From: Arion vulgaris
Lineage: Eukaryota; Mollusca; Gastropoda; Stylommatophora; Arionidae
Direction: 5' to 3'
Assembly (NCBI GenBank): GCA_020796225.1
Contig: CM036775.1
Span: 10,090,671-10,154,670 of the forward strand
DNA: 64,000 nucleotides
The notes beneath the pieces were generated by a model that was given only the letters and a program-made list of their open reading frames with translations, had not been told where the DNA came from and ran no database searches. Positions 60,456-64,000 of this stretch are shown here, piece by piece. The stretch's first letter is position 1. Each line of letters opens with the position of its first letter. Made by a program: the position numbers and the translations under genes.

Positions 60456-60800
60456 TTCAATCTGTCTGGTGTATTTTTTGGTTATAGCAGAGCGTAATGG
60501 TCTTTTATTTTTGTGTGGCCATGTGCATGTGACATGGAACTCGTCCCAAAAAAGGACTGTTGAATATTGTGTTCTGGTAAATGTGGAGTCCTGATAAGGA
60601 CTTTTGGTCTTTATCTCGGTGTAGCCTTGATAAGGACTTTTTGGTGTTGATCTGGCTTTAGCCCTGAATATGGCTTTTGGTGTTGGTCTGTGTATGATTC
60701 GTTTCCTGTTCAGCCACTAGATACTGTAGACACTTAATGGAGAAACGTTGTGGTCTTTCTCTTTTCTCGCTTTATAATTTATTTCTACTGTCAGAAAAAA
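60456..60800. repeat. Spacer with three imperfect TGATAAGGACTTTTGG repeats
   Basis: CCTGATAAGGACTTTTGGTC, CCTTGATAAGGACTTTTTGG and CCCTGAATATGGCTTTTGG at about 40-base steps (60585-60690). It is downstream of the PRODH stop; no gene. Confidence 0.6.
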
Positions 60801-60854
60801 TGTTAGAACTTTTTTCTACTAGATAATGCATTTCATTTTAATAATCTGTCTATT

Positions 60855-60860
60855 TTTATT
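60855..60860 (-). terminator. PRODH: Candidate poly(A) signal of PRODH
   Basis: AATAAA on the minus strand about 25 bases past the stop; another occurs at about 60778-60783, in a more usual position. Confidence 0.45.
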
Positions 60861-60884
60861 ATTTACAAATTTTTAATAATTTCA

Positions 60885-61054
60885 TTAAGCTTTTAACATT
60901 AGTCTGTCCTTCAGAGCTTTGGCCACAAGTTTACGCTCTCGTCTAGCATTAATGAGAATGGCTTTATTCTCCTGCGCTCTCCTGGCTAGATAAGGCAAGG
61001 TTTCCATGACAGGGCCGTAAGGTATAGACTTGTATACGCGGTAACCAAGGTGAC
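60885..61054 (-). CDS. PRODH: Proline dehydrogenase, last coding exon
   Basis: Acceptor TCTGCAG, stop TAA at 60885-60887. It encodes LGYRVYKSIPYGPVMETLPY, then LARRAQEN, then a basic tail. YGPV...PYL.RRAxEN is the hallmark C-terminus of PRODH: the two adjacent arginines bind the proline carboxylate in characterised enzymes. The enzyme is FAD-dependent, at the mitochondrial inner membrane, and oxidises L-proline to pyrroline-5-carboxylate. The split Gly codon joins in phase to the exon at 61892-61980. The tail after AQEN is longer and more basic than I would expect, but the length fits the family. Confidence 0.93.
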
Positions 61055-61581
61055 CTGCAGAAGATGAGTTCATATTATCAATCCATATTATTACTACTAC
61101 TTTTCTGTCATCATCACTATTTATGTTACTACAACAACAACTACTACTACGGATGTTACTTTCATCATCACTACTACTGTATACTATAGCTTATAGTACC
61201 AATTTCAGTTAGGAATATCTTCGTTGCACTTCGGAAAAGTCCATAGATACTCCAATCTCCTTAACAATATCTCCAACTGTGACTGATCTTACCAGTTCCA
61301 TGTTGGATTGATGAGCCTACTCATACGCCTGTGGGGCCGCACTTTTCTGACTACTCCAATCTTTAATCAAGTTTGTTTTGCAATCTTGTAGTTGATGTAG
61401 ATTGCTTTAGATGAAAAATTTCTTTGTGACCAGTGTGGTCACAATGTGAGGGCGTTGAGAATGAGGGCTATGAGGGCGGCGTTCAGAATGTCAGCACTAT
61501 CCATTGGCTGACTTCCCGAATGGTAACAGTGCCAGTCAGACTGTCTGCTCTCGCAAGTAGAAAACTAATACCCTAGTACCA

Positions 61582-61626
<45 letters not shown>

Positions 61627-61891
61627 CACTACTACTACTACCATTATCACCATCCGCGCTAAAATCAAGCCCTAAAGGTTGTTTATATAAAATAATACAA
61701 CTTAATTATCTGGCGCCGTGCCGGCTGACGTAGGTCATCATGGATCTCCACAAATCTCTGTCCCTGGTTTTGCTATCATCTCAGATGTTAGTCATTTTAA
61801 CAGTGCATGTGACTCTCATCATTCTTTTGTAAAACCACATCTCTGTGCCCCTCAGAGATTTTTCGCCCTGTTTGTTCAATTTACAACTTAC
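61055..61891 (-). other. PRODH last intron with (CTA)n microsatellite and LINE tail
   Basis: GT-AG intron. It contains trinucleotide (CTA)n at 61588-61640 and a short fragment at 61705-61810 matching the LINE tail at 56000. The CAATCTCC/GACTGATCTTACC region (61240-61310) shows nothing recognisable. Confidence 0.75.
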
Positions 61892-61980
61892 CCAACGTGA
61901 ATGACACGTGATCAGCCATGCCGTACAACTGTCCAAAGAACACAGAACAGCTGTCTCTCGGGATGTCCAATGCTGTCATT
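61892..61980 (-). CDS. PRODH: Proline dehydrogenase, penultimate exon
   Basis: 89 bases, acceptor TACCAG, donor GTAAGT. The minus strand reads MTALDIPRDSCSVFFGQLYG then MADHVSFTLG, matching the FGQL.GM.D..SF.LG segment just upstream of the PRODH C-terminal motif. Upstream exons are not in the remaining 2 kb, so they lie beyond the window. Confidence 0.92.
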
Positions 61981-62079
61981 CTGGTATAAAAGAAACAAGT
62001 ACATCTGCATAAAACTGAAATAGAATGGGTTGACTACAAGCGGGTAGGGGAAAGACATCTTCATAAATCTTCTTCTTCT

Positions 62080-62465
62080 TGTCGATCGTTCTTTTTGGCC
62101 ATTTTGATCATTCTTATTGTGATATATAAACATCCTATATCAAGAACGGGTGTGATACATCACATCTTCAGCGCCATTTGGAGCTCTGGTGCTTATCCTT
62201 TGACGATGTGTCCGATTTCAACCAGCGTTTACTGGGTTCGCTCTCCGTCAGCCTTTGGCTGTCCCCAGCAGACCTGCAAGGCAACAGGCTATTTTCTTTT
62301 AGGGTAGCTACCCTTAGACAACCTAGGGTTGTTGAGTGTTATCTGCCCAGCCTGTCTTTTTTGGACTACTTCGTTTGACTGCCGTCCAGTTTTGTATACG
62401 GTTTGCTCCGCTAGCCTTTAATTGTCCCCAATCGAATTACAAGGCAGTAGTAGTTCCTGTGAGGG
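62080..62465 (-). mobile_element. S3 SINE copies, one full and one partial
   Basis: Reversed S3 at 62080-62300 (CTTCTTCTTGTCGATCGTTC to GTCCCCAGCAGACCTGCAAG) then a partial diverged copy to about 62455 (TTGTCCCCAATCGAATTACA). Confidence 0.65.
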
Positions 62466-62872
62466 AAAACGCACTGGATTCAAGCCTCTGCTGGGCTTTC
62501 CATTTTCTGCACATTTGGGTGGTCCACTCACCCCTACGTTTGTCATGCCTTTTCGTTGCTCCATCATTAGCACCGTGCATGTCTTCCCCACCTGTGGGCT
62601 CACCTGTGTATCGTCCGTATGCGTGTTTGCTCTACTTTTGTGCCTGCTCACCGTGTTTACCAGGTTTCTCACCGTGCTCACATTTACTATGGCCACGCCA
62701 CTCAATTCGGGCCCCCGCCTCAGGGCTCCGAGTTTCGCCCCATGTGAGCCCACGTCTTTTATCTGGATGCACCCTTCATCCTTTTATGTTTAATCGTCAT
62801 AAATGATTATGGGACATCAAGACGGAAGATAATGGGATATCTATCGACCCATTATTTTCCAAACTAAAGATG
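62466..62872 (-). mobile_element. Dispersed segment related to 24360-24450
   Basis: Shares the GGGGCGAAACTCGGAGCCCT / GATGAAGGGTGCATCC stretch (minus) with the 24 kb region. Probably a LINE 5' or ORF1 piece; no recognisable domain. Confidence 0.4.
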
Positions 62873-62876
62873 AACC

Positions 62877-63130
62877 GCCCGAGTGGTTACCGGGGCCCAA
62901 ATTTAGGATGCAAAGAATAGAACCACTGTTACCTGCCACGCATGTCGTAAGAGGCGACTAAGGAGGTTTGGATGAAATCGGATGCACGTGTTCTAAATGT
63001 GTAGAAGTCTATGCGTTTAGGGGCCTACCAAACCAGTATGCAACGTATACATGTTCTTGGCAAAGATCAAACATATCACAAAGAGTGATTAAAAATGGTC
63101 GTAAAGAACGAACGCAAAGAAGAAGAAGAT
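62877..63130 (+). mobile_element. S1 SINE copy
   Basis: Full length, from GCCCGAGTGGTTACCGGGGC to GTAAAGAACGAACGCAAAGA and AAG units. Confidence 0.8.
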
Positions 63131-63189
63131 GGCGAACATCCGATGTCTGGCAGATTCTCTGACCATGACAATAGATAAAAGATTATAAG

Positions 63190-64000
63190 CATTTATCTAT
63201 ATCAGAGCAACTAGATGATCTGGACTTCGCTGATGATATAGCCCTTCTGTCACATACACGAAATCAGATGCAGGATGAGCTTAACACATTGAATCTAAGG
63301 TCCCAGCAACTAGGGCTGAACATTCATAAGGGAAAGACAAAGATATTGAGAATTAACCAAGCAAACGACAACACGATCTCCCTGAGTGAAATCCCACTTC
63401 AAGAGGTAGAATCATACACATATTTGGGCAGCAATGTAGACAAAGAGGGTGGAACAGATAGAGATGTTAAAATAAGAATACAGAAGGCAAGAGGAGCTTT
63501 CATTGCACTGGGAAACATATGGAAGTCTAAAGAAATCAAATCTAGAACACAAATTCAGATATTTAACTCTAATGTTAAAGCAGTTCTACTGTATATATGG
63601 GTCAGAAACATGGAGAATAACTAAAACAATAGCGCATAAATTGCAAACATTCATCAACTGGTGTCTGCGCAGAATAGAGGAATAAGATGGTATGATAGGG
63701 TCACCAATGAGGAACTTATGGAAAGAACAAGACAGATTCCAGTGAACGAACAGGTTAAAAAGACGCTGGCGCTGGATAGGACACACTTTGCGAAAACCGG
63801 GGGGAATATAACAAGAAGGGTCCTTGCCTGGAACCCGCAGGGACAGCGAAAGAAGGGAGGCAGAGAAATACATGGAGACCAGATTTGGAGGCAGAGATCA
63901 ACAATATAAAGAAGAGCTGGAGGGAGCTGCAGGAGATAGCTAGAGATAGGAAGACTTGGCATGAGTTAGTTTAGGGCCTATGCCCCAACCTGGAGTAAAA
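63190..64000 (+). mobile_element. LINE reverse transcriptase C-terminal half, runs to window end
   Basis: LDFADDIALLSHTRNQMQDE (catalytic ADD at about 63228), YTYLGSNVDKEGGTDRDVKI, RITKTIAHKLQTFINWCLRR, then RWYDRVTNEELMERTRQIPV and the terminal WHEL segment. One or two frameshifts near 63590-63690. It is the same family as the reversed copy at 53873-54560 and is 5'-truncated, starting just before the ADD motif. Confidence 0.85.

Noticed and set aside
59147..60594. Frames of 446, 437, 247 and 219 codons
   Set aside because: All come from one 21-bp repeat read in different frames on both strands.

Overview
The window reads as the genome of an invertebrate animal. Genes are split by GT-AG introns, base composition is moderately AT-rich, and most of the DNA is nested wreckage of non-LTR retrotransposons (LINEs), tRNA-derived SINEs, Penelope-like, hAT, mariner-like and P-type elements, plus long minisatellites. 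The species cannot be fixed from the sequence; a lophotrochozoan such as a mollusc is only a guess.

Three protein genes are recognisable. (1) A complete ABC half-transporter of the ABCB family lies on the minus strand: 16 coding exons from the ATG at 46614 to the stop at 14048, about 892 residues. It has a four-helix N-terminal TMD0 like ABCB9/TAPL, a six-helix core and one intact nucleotide-binding domain. All exon junctions agree in phase, except for a one-base frame break inside exon 2 at a C homopolymer. (2) At 48064-50917, plus strand, is a THAP-domain P-element-superfamily transposase whose frame is broken about eight times, mostly by single-base shifts. (3) The last two exons of proline dehydrogenase (PRODH) lie at 60885-61980 on the minus strand; the rest of that gene is beyond the right edge.

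Layout: 1-8000 holds nested LINE, SINE, mariner-like, Penelope-like and hAT fragments. 8000-14000 holds two large minisatellites (26 and 27 bp). 14048-46656 is the ABC gene, whose introns carry at least ten different minisatellites, several touching splice sites, and most of the SINE copies. 47025-51650 holds a hAT-like element and the P-type transposase. 51900-60460 is LINE and SINE debris with 35-bp and 21-bp minisatellites. 60885-61980 is PRODH, and 62080-64000 is more SINE and LINE.

The SINE labels S1, S2, S3, SA, SB, SC, SE and SF are my own names for families recognised by repeated copies inside this window. S1, S2 and S3 form a modular set: heads and tails are shared and recombined, also with a LINE 3' end, and most end in an AAG-type microsatellite. 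The long open frames inside the minisatellites are by-products of the repeats and are not called as genes.
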